Below are positions 26,704 to 48,811 of a stretch of 64,000 nt of DNA, one piece after another. Source of the DNA: Dipetalonema caudispina. Lineage: Eukaryota > Nematoda > Chromadorea > Rhabditida > Onchocercidae. The number at the start of each line of letters is the position of its first letter. The stretch's first letter is position 1. The position numbers and the translations under genes are program-made. The notes under the pieces are model-generated. The model had not been told where the DNA came from. It ran no database searches and worked only from the letters and a program-made list of their open reading frames with translations. Location of the stretch: assembly GCA_013365325.1 (NCBI GenBank), contig JABVXV010000009.1:310001-374000 (forward strand), in the 5' to 3' direction.

Positions 26704-29514
26704 GCAGAATCCGACTTCGTTCGTACAAAAATTTTTTCTCCTCCTGAATATCTATTTACCTGAGAAATAACTCACTCTTCCTATTTGCTATTCCAAAATT
26801 GATCCATAAATCCACCATTTGTTCGGAACCACTGAATCACCCATCTTCAGCTTGAAATTTATTAAAGTTTTTCAGATCCAGATTAGTGAAGTTAGTTTTT
26901 TTGATTGATAATAGCTTAATTTGGTTTTCTCAAATTAAAATCTTTGCATCTACCCTTTGCATCCTTGATAGCATCACCACACATATCCACTTCTTAAGAC
27001 CCAACGATCTTATCCCAAATTTTCTCATTATTAGTTTGTTTCCACGGCCTACCTACTCCAAACATACAATACAATCATATTAACTACAAACGGCTTCAGG
27101 AAGCTTTCAAATTTTCTCGAATCGCACAATTTTTTACTTGAAATAGGAGGTTACCTCACATTTTCTTATTTCTGTGGTAAGAAAAGGTACAAGCAGACCA
27201 GTAACTGAGAGCACACGGACGTTTTCAATTTTCCAAATAAAGGACGAGCAACACCGAAAAGTCCTTCACATTCAAGAAATTAATAGATGTGAAGGAACAA
27301 ATGATAAGCAGACATAAACATTTCCCCGTAATCAGTAACATAGGAATTGTTACCCACAGTCTGTGCCATCATTATCATTACCCTTATCAGTCATATATAA
27401 TGTGTTGCAAATGGGAATTAACAGGATTCCTTGCTTGGTATCATTTTATTCCATAGCGAATGCATGAGACTGCTCAATGAAAGATTCAATATACATCGCT
27501 TTAGAAGATGTGCGCGAAAAATTCTAAAAAAAAAGGACGTTGAAGCAATTTTCAAGTTCCTTTTCATTAATCCTCAAGGCTTTAGTAAGAATATGATATT
27601 ACAATTTTAATCCTCGAAACACATGAAAATTTAGGATACAGAACACCGAAAAATGAAATCCATTCATAAAATAATATAAGAGATAAACCAAAAAATGGAA
27701 CAAACTTACTAACAACCTAAAAAAATAAATGAATTAAACACGCTGTGTCAATAGTCATAAATAAATATATAACAGAATACAAGTTTTAAATTATGAAGAC
27801 CGGAATCAAAAGAACACAGATTAGAAAAAGTTGTCTTGAAATTCACAAATAAAAAGGCCCGAAATATGCTATTCTAACATAGACACTGTATTTCTCATTT
27901 TTACAAATACATAAATAACCTGAATTATTCGAATTTATGTAGGATTCTAGCAGAAAAAAAACAAAAGTGATGTCAAAACGGGCCCATGACATGGCAACTT
28001 ATGTTTCGTAGTAGAATACAAAGAAAACCACAAACTGAATAGCTAGCTTCAAATAAACCCATAACGGATCAAATTAAAGCACCTAAAGATGACATCTTAC
28101 CAAACAAAAATACTTATCAAATAAAAACAAAATTAACTGACTGGAGGTGGCTATGTTCATGAAGCCCTAACTTGATGTTATAGATAGAGACCAAAGAGAT
28201 GCTGTATCTCTAAAAAGATAATATTCATTAACATACATTAGAAAATACACTGTTTACACTTCATGATAGCCCCTCTCATGAATCATCAGTATTAATAAAG
28301 CAAAAAAAAAACTTGAAAAATAATGAATATAAAAAATAGCACTGACAGTGTTTTGAATGAGAAAATATACACTTGATCATCAAGCGTTTCAAATGTTTCA
28401 CGAAAATATAACCTTTAATCTATTTACACATAATGACGCTTCTTCAATTACACAACATTGCCTGGGTTTATGTACACTAACAGTAATCAGATAACAAAAG
28501 AAATGTAACAATATGTACAAGCAAGTATGAAGATTCAACCACCCTCAAGTCGAGTATTCTACCAGGACATGTATATTTTAATGGAAAATTGATTTTTCGC
28601 GAATATTTTCAAAAACTCCGATTTCATTCATTTTAGTTACCTTCTTAAATCGTTTAGAAAAAAATTTGAGTTTACGAGGACAACGTCGATAGTTCCCGTA
28701 AAAATTTTTGTGTAGTAGGAAAAAAGAAGGGAAAAGAGTAAAGTCAGAAAAAAGATGCGATTAAAAAAATAATCCACAGCAGTATAAGCAAATTAGAACT
28801 CCATTACACTCTATCCCAAACAGTTCAAAGAAATGTCATGAATAACCGAAATCATTTATTCAACCATTCAAAATCAAGAGTCACACAAGAGGGAATCTGT
28901 TGTTAAACCGAATAGATTTATCGGACCTATTCTCAGCCGCATTAAAGTACTTTGAAAGCAATATAATGAATGCCATCATAGCAGCGATTTCAAAATGACT
29001 TCTCTAAACACATTCTTGGTGAAATAACAACTCTGTAACGTTCAATTCGTTTTATGAATTGATAGGAAAATTGGTCTTAACAAATCCAACTTAGAAACTG
29101 AAGATATGCACAAAATAAATCATTCAATATCATTTTGTATATTAGAAGATATAATAAAGAACTTTATAACAAAAAAGGCCAATAAATCAAGGCTATTTAC
29201 ATAAAATTAAAAAAAAATAGATCTGTTCTTTTAGAATCATACATTTTTTCTCAAAATCATAGAAACTCTTCGTTACATTCTTTCCTTAATTCCCATTTTC
29301 ACAGTACTTAGTTTTTCTGAGAATAAAGAACATTTCCACAAGGTAAGTGAATTTGAACTCATTGAATTTCAAATGGTCAAACAAGTGTGAAAACAAAGTC
29401 AAAATAAAATGAACCAAAATTAGTCCTAGCAATTCCAGAGGAAATGATAATAAATACACAAATCATAAAACTGTATAATGAAGAGCAAGCAATGCAAACG
29501 GAAGGAATACTTAC

Positions 29515-29541
29515 TCCAGCTTTAGCTTTGGGTGCTTTCAT
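29515..29541 (-). CDS. Possible first coding exon (MKAPKAKAG)
   Basis: On the minus strand ATG opens nine codons, MKAPKAKAG, ending exactly at a consensus donor GTAAGT (29509-29514). It lies 180 bases downstream of the MNK stop, so it could start a second gene or be chance in the MNK 3' UTR. No following exon was confirmed. Confidence 0.25.
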
Positions 29542-29724
29542 CTTAATCCAAATGCGGGTTTTCTGAAGCTACGGTGGTATGACATTTCATGGGCCTAACT
29601 TGCGATTTCCTGGATCGATATAAGGTGACAACTGATGACCAGCTTTCAAAAAAAACTATTTAAAATAAGTTGGAGAAGTACTTCTGTGAGTCGACGACGC
29701 TGAGTAGTTCTCACAATTACTCTA

Positions 29725-38021
<8,297 letters not shown>

Positions 38022-41000
38022 TGTGATGTTAGCAACCTCAGTCCAAAACCCTTCAAATATTCATCTGGATAACAACCAAATATAAACGTCAACGACTTAA
38101 ATATTATTAAGTCAGTATGTAATTTGGAGATAAATTACGATGAATAATTGGAAGACACAAACTTCTTTCTTTCACTCGCTTTTTCTGCGGTGGTATTATC
38201 GAAATGCTGTTTCCTGATGTAAAACGCGTGAAGAGATATAAGGAGTGACACGCGAGGTAGAGAACTGGGAGATAAATTGTTGTTGCCGATTTGATATTGA
38301 TTTGACTGAATAAACTAATTGAGCAGGTTATATACCTGAAAACTGCAACCTCTTAAAATGATGTTCTTCGGTTTCCCTCAAATTCAAAAAAAATTATGCA
38401 AGCAAACATAAAATCTTAATAACATGCGCCTTCAAGATAACATCAGCCGTATTCGTACTGTGCAGCAATTGAGAACACTCGTACCACGAAGGCCAAAGCT
38501 CATTTCAAAGTTCGAAGTGTTACTCGAGAAAGGAAATGGGACATGGCCTTCACCATTATTATCAGTATCAACAGTGATGTTACTACAGTTAATCCAGTTT
38601 TACTGCCGTTTTCACTGATAGTATATCTTTAATCGTGTTTTGATAAGGGAGGTAAATCTTCTGATGCAGAACTTTTGAATCAGATATCTTATTATCTATT
38701 AAGAAAAATTTTATTGAAAGACAACAGCAACAAACAAAAAGAGTAGGTTTATCATTTCTTTCTGCTTATGAAATGGCGTTCAGGCAAATATATTCCGTCG
38801 GCATGTTTTCACTCAGATGAATTTAAATTTTTCTATAACAATAAAAGGTGCCAAAACTTTTACAGAAAATTCCTAGGACCTTCCAGAATCTTTATACTAA
38901 TTGGTTCAGATGAATAGACGGAGCCAAAAAGAATTTCATATTATATATGCATCCATCCCAAACTGTTTCTGTCAAATTAAATCAATAGATTGAAAAAGTA
39001 AATGATGAGGCTACACCTATTTTCATTACCTAATCTAAAACCAAACAAATTAGTACAGTAAAAAAAGCGAATTAAAAACCGCCCAGAACTTGAAGCATTA
39101 ATTTTTTGTAGTAAGCAAGCGCCTTCTCAAGCATTATCACATTTATTGCTCGAAGCCAACACACACACATACGCTTAAATAAGCATGCATCTCAGATGTA
39201 CATGTGTTCTTTATTTATTGCCAGTTTAAATAACATTTCAATCCTTACATAAAAAATGAAAGCTAATGAAGTTTTCTTACTATTCCAATGGGTGTTATTA
39301 TATTTATATGTTTTCTGATCAAATATGGAAATGTTAAATGAGTTGCGCATAAGAAGTTACATCTATTTTTTTAAAGATGGCTGAGATTTTTTAGAAACAT
39401 TAATACCCAGACAGGATATTTTTGTCGTAATTAAGGAAGACGAAACAATACTAGTAAGCTCTCTCTAATTTCAATGGCATCGCAAGAGAATTACTCATTA
39501 CCAGTATACAGATCACTGGAAGAGTGGATAAACAAACTTTCGAAAATTACCTTAGCTAACCAAAAACTATTGAACGTATGTACCAGTTGCAAAAATTAAA
39601 GAATGACCGGCAAGCATTTTAAATTTTATGTGGCGAACAGCTCATAATGTGAAGTTTTCTATCCATTTCTTCCTCTTCTTTCCAATAATCAATCATTTCT
39701 TTCTAACCCGCCCCCTTCCTCCTCACGGAGTTCGAATAAAAACTCCAATTCATGTCGTCGAGGTTCGCCTGTGTCTTTAAAAGTTGTTATTCAGTCACTC
39801 TCGAAACAGCAAGTTGGGTAATTCCCAAGCTTAATCCATTTCAGAACTGGTAAAAGGCAACAATTCTCCACATTCTCATAACAAAAACAAAAACTGTGAA
39901 GGTTCGATCGAATAAACATAGCGAAACCTGACAATGAAGCCAAAACGAAAAAAGAAAAGTCAACACATTCAAATTAGGTTATCCTAATGAAGCACTTAGC
40001 TAAGTAATTAAAGAAACATCTCTAGATATGAAGTATTGCTTTTCTCAGCTCTCAGCCTTGAACGGAAATGAAACTTCCGGAACAAAAGTAGGGAATCAGA
40101 GGACTCCAATAAAAAAAATGACTGTCGCTTTGTCATCTACGTTATTTCATTATTAAAGCAAGAAACTGTTGAGTTTGTAGTAATACATCTATCCTATACA
40201 TCAATGAAACGATGATACCGTCCAATTCTCCCCAGTAATAAATTATTTTATAATTTTATTTTAAAACAATTCTACGTTAACGCCGCAAATTGGAACTTCC
40301 TTCAAATCATGCTGACTCTCGTTTTTTCTTCTGGTCTTCATACACATACAACTTTTTTTATGTATGGAGGACTAAAAGTCCCACTTCTCGGTCATTCTCA
40401 TGCATTTGTTTTACCGACTCTTAGTTAAAAAACCCCTTTGAAGTGTAAGCAGATTGCGGGGACAAGTTCACCAAATGTCCCTACCTCAACATCCCACTTC
40501 CCACAGCGTAGTTAATTCTAGGAATAACTGACAACTACGACTATTACAAAAACTTAAAAAATTTGAAATCTCCGAGTAATGAACTGTAATTTCAAGCAAA
40601 CCTCGTAATGTTAATTTCGTCTGAACAGTTTCGAGATGATAAGGCTAAATTTTTCAGTTTGAGTTGTTTGGTAACCAGATGAATTTCACTCTCACCAACT
40701 GTCGTGTTTCTCAGCCAGTAGGATCGTAGTGACTAGTGCACACGAATTCCTTCCTTCGCTAACCGAACTCTGTAATAAAATATATATATAATTGCTAAAC
40801 GATAAACAGCAATACAAAAAGAACGACTGTAACACAAATTTTTATACAAGACATCAAGCTTCAAATGAAACTGAATAAAATACTATGAAAGAGATTTTAA
40901 GAAAAAGCGATGCAAAAAGCACTATAAAGAATTTTAATATTCTATGAATAATATCGCCTTGCTAATTAAAGCCCTTGAATTGTAAGAAAATATTAGTGAT

Positions 41001-44000
41001 GGAATACTGGAACTTTGACACCGTGTAAATCAATAATTCAACCATATATTTTGAAAACAGTGTTCGAAATATAAAGCAGTATTTATCATGATCTCTTCAT
41101 AAATTGAAAACTTGAGCGACAAAAAACTGCGAAAGAGCCCTGCAAACTGCTTCCTCTAGGGATCATGATATACTGTGGAGAAATGACAAATTCGAGAATT
41201 TTCTAAAATGATGCAAATTTGTAAAAATATTATGGAAGATTCTCAGAATATGTAACTTGCGATGATGAGGGAGGCTTCTGTGAGCTAAAAAACAGGAGCA
41301 AAGGTAGAAAATGTATCAAATGACAGCATGAGGCAGGAAGTCAATGGTCAGTTGCTCAGTTGCATGTAGCTTACGACTACTTCCCTTCTCCCACTGAAAA
41401 ATCGCTATTCATTTTACCAAAAAAAAATCTGCCATATAATCTATTATTTATTATGCAAATTATATTTACATAAATGCTGGGCAAAAGGGATTATAGATTT
41501 ATTTATGCATGATAGTTAGTCGTAAAAAGTGGTCTTACAAAGTTAATATATACTATTAATGAAATCTTCCCTCAAGAATAGAAAATTATTCGAAATCTAG
41601 AAAAGAGAACCTCTTTGATTCTACCAAATAGTCATCACCGGAAGATATAGATGATATTCACAAAATATCAAATTCTGTGTAACTGAAATGGCAAGCTTTC
41701 CATACACTTCATTTTCAACAAGCATAAATCAGACAAACTGCCACAATATAATTTCTTTAACAAGAGATTAAATCTGCACAAATACATTTGAGTCAACAGC
41801 ACAAAAACGACAATGTACAAGGAACCGGAACGAGCTAAATAGGTATTAACCTGTAGATTATCTCTGTTGGTTTATCATACCCACTGGTATAAGTGATAAA
41901 AATATAGAAAGCACTACAGAAGCCAATAATAACAATGAAAGTTAAAATCTGTGGTAAGGAATGAATTAGAAGTATGCAATATTTTAAAGTAATTTTTAAC
42001 ATAAATTTTTATAAAAAAAGAGTAACTTCCGCATAACCTCCTAGTTTCTTACTTACTTTTAGTTGAACTTGCCATCACCAAATCTTACCTCGTTAAATGA
42101 ATTAAAATGCAATCAAACGAGAATTAAATTGACGGTGCAGATGAATTTTGCATTCATCCAAGTCTGAATTCATCAAAGTCTTTTTGCATTTGCAAAATAA
42201 TGAAATATGTTTTAAAGTAAAATTATCAAAATTCGATTTATGAGCCCAAATAGACAAACAGTCAGTCATATAAATAAATAACCTCAACTTACAGCCTGGT
42301 TGATAACCTCATCATCATCTTACTGCAATAGAGTAAACATTGTCCTGAAGTATCTATAATATGAAAACAATACACAAATAAAGCCAGCTAAACCAATCCG
42401 CAACAAGCACATTGCACACATGACATATACATATATCGTATGTATTGCAAATATATCCGGAATGAATGTGGGACATTGCTGTGCTCCTCCTGCAATGCAA
42501 TGCAAGAAGGAGGCAAGATGTAAAGCACATAAGAAAGGTTTTCCAACATTAACCAATGGTCCTGTCCAAGTGAGTGACCCAAGCGGCATTGCCCCAATTC
42601 AAAATGTAGTAGTAACATTCAACATTGGGTTTAAGACATCACTAATCATATGAGGAGTGAACCCCTTATATGGGTGTCATCATAATGAGAAAAGTGTTTT
42701 GTGAATGATTAAAAGCAATGATGTATCAAAAAGTCGGCAAAACTGACGACATAATTGATATAAAGATTAAGGAATTACCTATCTTTTGAATAAAACGATA
42801 CGCATGCATTAACAAAATTTATAGCTATTAAATCGATCAGTTATTTTTTGGAAATTTGAAAATAAAAGAAATAAAGAATTGAAAAAAAAAAAGGAATGAA
42901 TCAATACGTTGTTCAGTGATAGAAACTATCATAAAAAATAACAAAAATACGATTCGTTTGCAAAATTGGATTTGAAATTTAACTGCAATTTGAGAGGCAG
43001 AAAATGGGAAAATTACCGAATGAATGAAATGAAAATGGGTTTCAACTGCAGAAATAACGATTTCCAATATGCCCAGAAAGGAAGACTGCAAAAAATAGGT
43101 CACGAAAAGGATGAGAAAGAAATAAAGAGTTGAGAGATTCAGAAGGTAATCGTCATCTTATCGTACAAAGCTTCCTGTAGGATCGAGAACCTTCCAGAAG
43201 CATTCCCCTTCAGTGAGCGCCTATTCAACAATTCAATGGATAGCTATCGTGCCAGTCAGTTAGAGTCATCCATAATATAACAATTACCTCCTTGGTGAGA
43301 GATGATAGAAATATGAGAGAGTAGCAGTCATGTAAGAGAGAAGAGGAAACCGTGCAAGGGAGAATGTACCAGCTATGCCTTCTCGTTTGATACTTCATGT
43401 CCATTAAGATAATATGTAAACAACAGGACAGTGCATGTTTTTCGGGTGACATCAGACGGAAAAAGATGATGAAAATAGAAAGTTGTAAGACAGGAGGGGA
43501 AAGCAGACTATAAAGAAGATAAAAAAATCTTTGTAACAAACAATCAGATGATTTTTAATTGTACTACAAATTTGGAAACGAAAGGATGATAGAGAGAGGA
43601 AGAAAGAGACTGGCAGGAAAGGTAATGAAGTTAGAGGGAAAGATCTACGATCCTTGGGGTTGTTACTAAAATTCGATCGGGACCATCCATTTATTTTCAT
43701 TTTAGCAATTATCAGTAATCACTACTGTAACATCAAATTACGATAAATTCGTTGTCAGCAGGTATTGCAAGATAAAATACTCATCACTTCAAAGGAAACT
43801 AAGTCAATATAACCATACTTATCCACTTCTACCTTTTCCTTCTTTCTAATGCAAGGTGTAAATTTTGATTTTTACCTTAAGGCCTGATACCTTTTCATCC
43901 CGTCTTTCCGCACTATCACGGTTTAAGAAAGATTGCAGGATATGTGACATTTTATCATAAGCAAAGATCATCCCATAAATTTGGATAAGTCATGTTAATT

Positions 44001-45140
44001 ATACAGAAGAGAATCAATGCAAATATATGCTACAAAATTATACAACTATCGCTGGGACGCAAGAAGGCTTGCGATACTTCGAAGTGCACAGCTGAGCGGT
44101 AATAACTTGCTGGGGCGCATTATTATGTGCTCAGGATTATAAATTACTTCATCAAACCGATAATCTTTTAAAAGTTTCAAATTTACAACCTTCCCTTCTA
44201 ATCAACTTATCAAACAAGAAAGTTCCTCAGGGTTAACTTGTTATTAGTGAAATTTCATCGTTATTACTGATCACCAGAAAGCTGAATTTAAATAATTTGT
44301 TGTTGAAGTGTTGCATAGTTGTCGAAAAGGTTGAAAAAGAATCGAATCAATCCATAATTTTCGTTGAGTATTTGGAAAAATGGAAGGTAAGTAGCGATAG
44401 ATGCATAAGATTCTCAAATATGGGAATATGATGATTAAGGAAATAATCATAACCCTTAAAGCATTTACTAGTTGGGTAAACATTTACGACAAAAAAAAAT
44501 TAAAAGGAATGGAAGAGAAATGAAAGAATAAAATGATATGATCGCTTCCTTCTTCCTACTATCTTCTCGTACTATTTTTCTTCTTCTTAAAATTTGAACG
44601 AAAAAATAAAAAAAGGAATTTCTTACTAACGTTAAACTTTCATTCAGGAATAAATTTATTGAGCAACTTTCATTTTCATGAATTTATGGAGCAATGAAAT
44701 GTGATTTATTGGTTAACAATCTGAGCACGATTGCTAAACGTATCATTACCTTTGGCGGAACGACTTTATGATGGCAATTTCTATCACTTTTCAAGTAAAT
44801 TTTATAAAAGAGGGGTTGAGAGAAGCGAGCATCAATATACATTAGAAGAAATAAAAGAGGAAGGTCATCAAATACTAATCAACCATATAATCAGAAGATT
44901 TGATATTAATTAGTTGATGACTAATGTTTCGAGAGTAAAGTTCTAATGTAATCTGTATTCAAAGATCTGTTTGTTTGAAAATAACTTCTGTCAACATATC
45001 GATTGATAATTGTATCTTTACTTGATATCAATATCGTTTATCACTCTGTTGGAGTGTTCAAAAATTGTTAAATCGTGATTACTAGAATTATAATTTCGAA
45101 AACGACCAATATCATCTATGAATTTAATTCATATGCATGA

Positions 45141-45197
45141 AGAGATGGGGCAGAGGGGGAGAGAGAGGGAGAGAGAGAGAGGGAAAGAGCAAGAGAG
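45141..45197. repeat. (GA)n-rich tract
   Basis: Purine tract of GA/GGGA repeats with interruptions. Confidence 0.9.
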
Positions 45198-46175
45198 AAT
45201 CATCATGTTTGAATTTATTGTCACCAATCTAGAGAGAGGCAAGAGTTGTCGATATATTTGGTGTTGTGTTGAAAAGAAGAGTCCAAAGATCGTGTATCAA
45301 AAGCAATTGACAACAAATGCATAAAATGAGTGAATAAGCGGTAAGGGGAGGGATAGATTTTGGAATTTCATTGTTAACTGATGAATTGACAATGTTCCTT
45401 TTCTTTTAGAGTCATCTTTTTTAAATTTTCAAAATTTGGTGAATGATACAAAATACGCATTTTGCTACTATTTAAATGAATTCTTATGAATAATAAATTG
45501 AAATTAGTAAGATATTAATTAGTGGAAAAAATGCAGAATTTATTCCTTAAACAGTTCAAAAGTCATTTCAAATTCAAAATAATAAAAATAATTGAGCTGA
45601 GCTGCAAATGAAAGAAATAAATTATGGTGGCTATATATATATATATATTATCCAACCAGTCACTCTTCGTGTAATGAGAAATCAAATTTCCGGAAAGGTA
45701 TTTTTTTCATTCTGTTTCCTTTTCTATATGTATCATCAACAAAAGTGATAATAAGGAAAGGAATTGAAAAAAAGTGCCAGCTCAGAAGATGAATGGATTG
45801 ATGGAGTACTTAATTTTTATGAGAAAAACAATTATTTCCCGTATTTCTCGGGGCTAAAAATAAAAATGCATGCTACTGTGAAATGGTGTAGTATCGGACA
45901 TGATATGAACAATGTTGCAAAACGGGCTGAATTTTTTTCTTTTTCTATTTTTCAAATTTTTTGCACGTCTCTTTGAACGTCATAGAAAGGGTAAACATCA
46001 GAAATGAGCCCGATTTATCAATAATTTTGCTATTGCTAAATCTACTTCTGCACTTTTTCTTCAGGAAAAAAAAAAAAACAAAGCTTTTTCTGTAGATCTA
46101 AGATCGTCTAGTTAGTGCAAATAGAATTGATAATCTTAGCATTTATTTCATGATCTTTTCAAATGTTTACAAAGT

Positions 46176-46210
46176 GGGAGAAAGAGAGAGAGAGAGAGAG
46201 TGAGGGAGAG
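46176..46210. repeat. (GA)n microsatellite
   Basis: AG repeat ending in GTGAGGGAGAG. Confidence 0.9.
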
Positions 46211-48789
46211 CAATAAATTATTTTCATTTTAATCCAAGAACAGAGAACAGTTGAAGTAATTCCTTCATCTGCTCTCTTTTATTACTTTCAATTCATTTCT
46301 TACAATTGCATTATTTCATGATTAAAACAATGGCGAATGGGAATATCATTTAAAAAAAAGAAAAAAAAAAGTACAAAATAAAATGAGATAATCTGTTAGG
46401 GAGTGAAGGTAAATACGATTAATTGAAATAAAAACTGTAATTGATGGATATGATTTCTGAACATTGGAACATGGAAATGAATTATTACTGTACTTTTATA
46501 ATGTGTGTTAATTTGTAAACTGTTCTGATACTCAATACAGTTACTATTTTTTTCTATGTAAATTATTCAGATTGGCGATGTTTCAAAAATTTATAGGATA
46601 AATTACATTTTAAAGGACCAGTTTTGAAGAGTACCTTACTACACCACGTTGAGTAGTTTTTGGTATCTTTGAACAGTTGTAAAGTTTGAAAATCAATCAA
46701 TGATATCATTTTCAAAGATCGTTTATACTACCCGATGATTGGCAAACAGTCAGATAGTGCCAGTTGTGATACGGCATACTTGGTAACTATCAATGAACCG
46801 ATTATTTATTACTGAGAAGAATGGGCTGTTTTCATTCATATACAGCCAGTAGATAAAATAAATGATGTTTATGATTGATATTTTCACATCTGATTTGCAT
46901 ACGTATCATTAACGGGTGATAATAATGATCGATTAATGATCAATTAATACATGGTTAGTATAAACAATAAATTCTACTCAGAAATTCGCTCTTCTTGAGG
47001 ATAGATTAAATTTTTTTTCACTTAACCTCTGAGATATGTGTTACAATAAATTGAAGTAATTCTCATCATTGTGAAATACTCAATACAGCCGACATCTTAT
47101 CGTCAACAGTAAACAATATGCAATTGGTATGCATCATTATCCATTCAGAATTGCTGCAAACAATCGCTGTTTACGGTAAGATTACTAAATTGTAAGAAAT
47201 GCAGGAAGTGATTCTCACAAGGTTAATTGTTATTAGTTGTAATGTTTAGATGATCTACAAGGACATGTATAAACCTTGATGATCTAATGCCTCATTAGGT
47301 AACTTTTTTCAAAGTATATTGTTGTAATCTCTCATACTTATTGTTTATGCTTCTATCATCCCTTCATCTCTTTTAATGTGTAATCCTATTGAACTGTTCT
47401 TGTAGTAGTTCACTTTCTTCACTTTTTTCTAAATTTTCATTGGAATAAATTATCGCATATTTAATCGACGATATAAATAGAGAATACGGCTGAAGGATTG
47501 AAGAGACATATAAAACGTAATCGAGTTTTCAACGACGACCGATCCTACTGCACTCTGACTATTGACTTTCCGGAATTCAATGATTGGTTTGCTATTCGTC
47601 CACTCTAACATTTCAAAAATTTGGATTGATCTAATTCTGAAATTTTTAAATTATAACTAGTAAAGTATTCATTAATCAATGAATTTCTTTTTTTTTTTTT
47701 GTTTTTGTTAAATCTAATTAAAAGTGATATATGATAATGTAACAAATGATGATATTACGGAAGAGTTTTCTGATCTTTTGAGGAAGAAAGAAGAGACGGA
47801 AGTGAAAACTATCTGACTTGAGCTTCTTGGAAAATAGAGATTTCATTCAAAATTACAAACCTGTTTTTAAAATAATCTGCCTATCCGAAACTGCCAGTTC
47901 CTTGTTAAAGCATAGAGCAAAATTGAAAACATCACAAACTTCCCATCGTATTTTAAGCCAATGTTGCAGCGCTAAGAAATCCGAATGCAAATGAATATAT
48001 GAAATTCAAATTTCCTCTATGCATTTATTGGAATTCTAACAATATTCGCGGAAGTCTCTCAAATTTTCCAAGGATTTAAATCAGGAAATTAGTGATCAGA
48101 TAAGTCTAAAAGATAGTTAGGAAAGGACTAATATGGCTGATCAAATCCGAAATATACTTTGCATCTTTTCAATAACTTGCAAATAGTTGTAATGATGAAT
48201 GATTCAAGCCAACTTACAATGTAGATCTAGTTAAAAAGACAATTCATGTAAAGAATGAAGTTAGTGGGAATAACTAATTTGACCCTAAAAAGAGTAAGAA
48301 AATCTAACTTAAACTCACCATTATAGTTTAATTTTTCGCAAGATTTCTTTACAAATAGTGTTTAGATTGCTAACGAGGTAGGAAAACATTCATTCTGTAT
48401 TATGAAGTTTCGGTTAACATTTGAGTCACTATTAACTTTTACACCGCCGTAAATAAGCACTTATTGATTTTCAACTTTCTTGCTTGACAAAGAAAGGAAA
48501 GCATTGTGTAATATAAATCTCATATATTTTTCTTGCAATTTTAAAATCTACGCACTAATCTTCTTTTTATTTCAGTTGCAGCAAAATTTTAAATTTATTA
48601 CAATGTTATTGGCAAGGTTTTATATTTGTGTATATTTTAATATTGAACCTTTTTATGTTTTCAATAAAAAAATTAAAGGTTAGAGATATAATTGAAGAAT
48701 AGTTCGATTTAAAGAATTAAAAATTAACAAACAGAACGTTCCTTCATTGATGGATTGACGAAAACAGAAAGTGAAAGAAAGGGAAATGT

Positions 48790-48811
48790 TTTGGTTGGTT
48801 GGTTGGTTGAT
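48790..48811. repeat. (TTGG)n short tandem repeat
   Basis: Four tandem TTGG units in non-coding DNA. Confidence 0.8.

Larger units (their letters stand above)
23030..29724. other. 6.7 kb gene-poor region with repeats
   Basis: Lies between the FHA-PHD start and the MNK stop. It contains a long poly-A tract (about 23546-23573), TAG, CTG and CT repeats near 25.3-25.9 kb and an 11-bp hairpin at 26675-26703. Two isolated minus-strand exon candidates (29515-29541 and 25361-25447) are listed separately. No complete gene could be built. Confidence 0.5.

Noticed and set aside
43225..43700. Open frames on the minus strand at 43.2-43.7 kb
   Set aside because: The translations are Phe/Leu/Ser-rich products of polypyrimidine DNA, with no splice-compatible neighbours.
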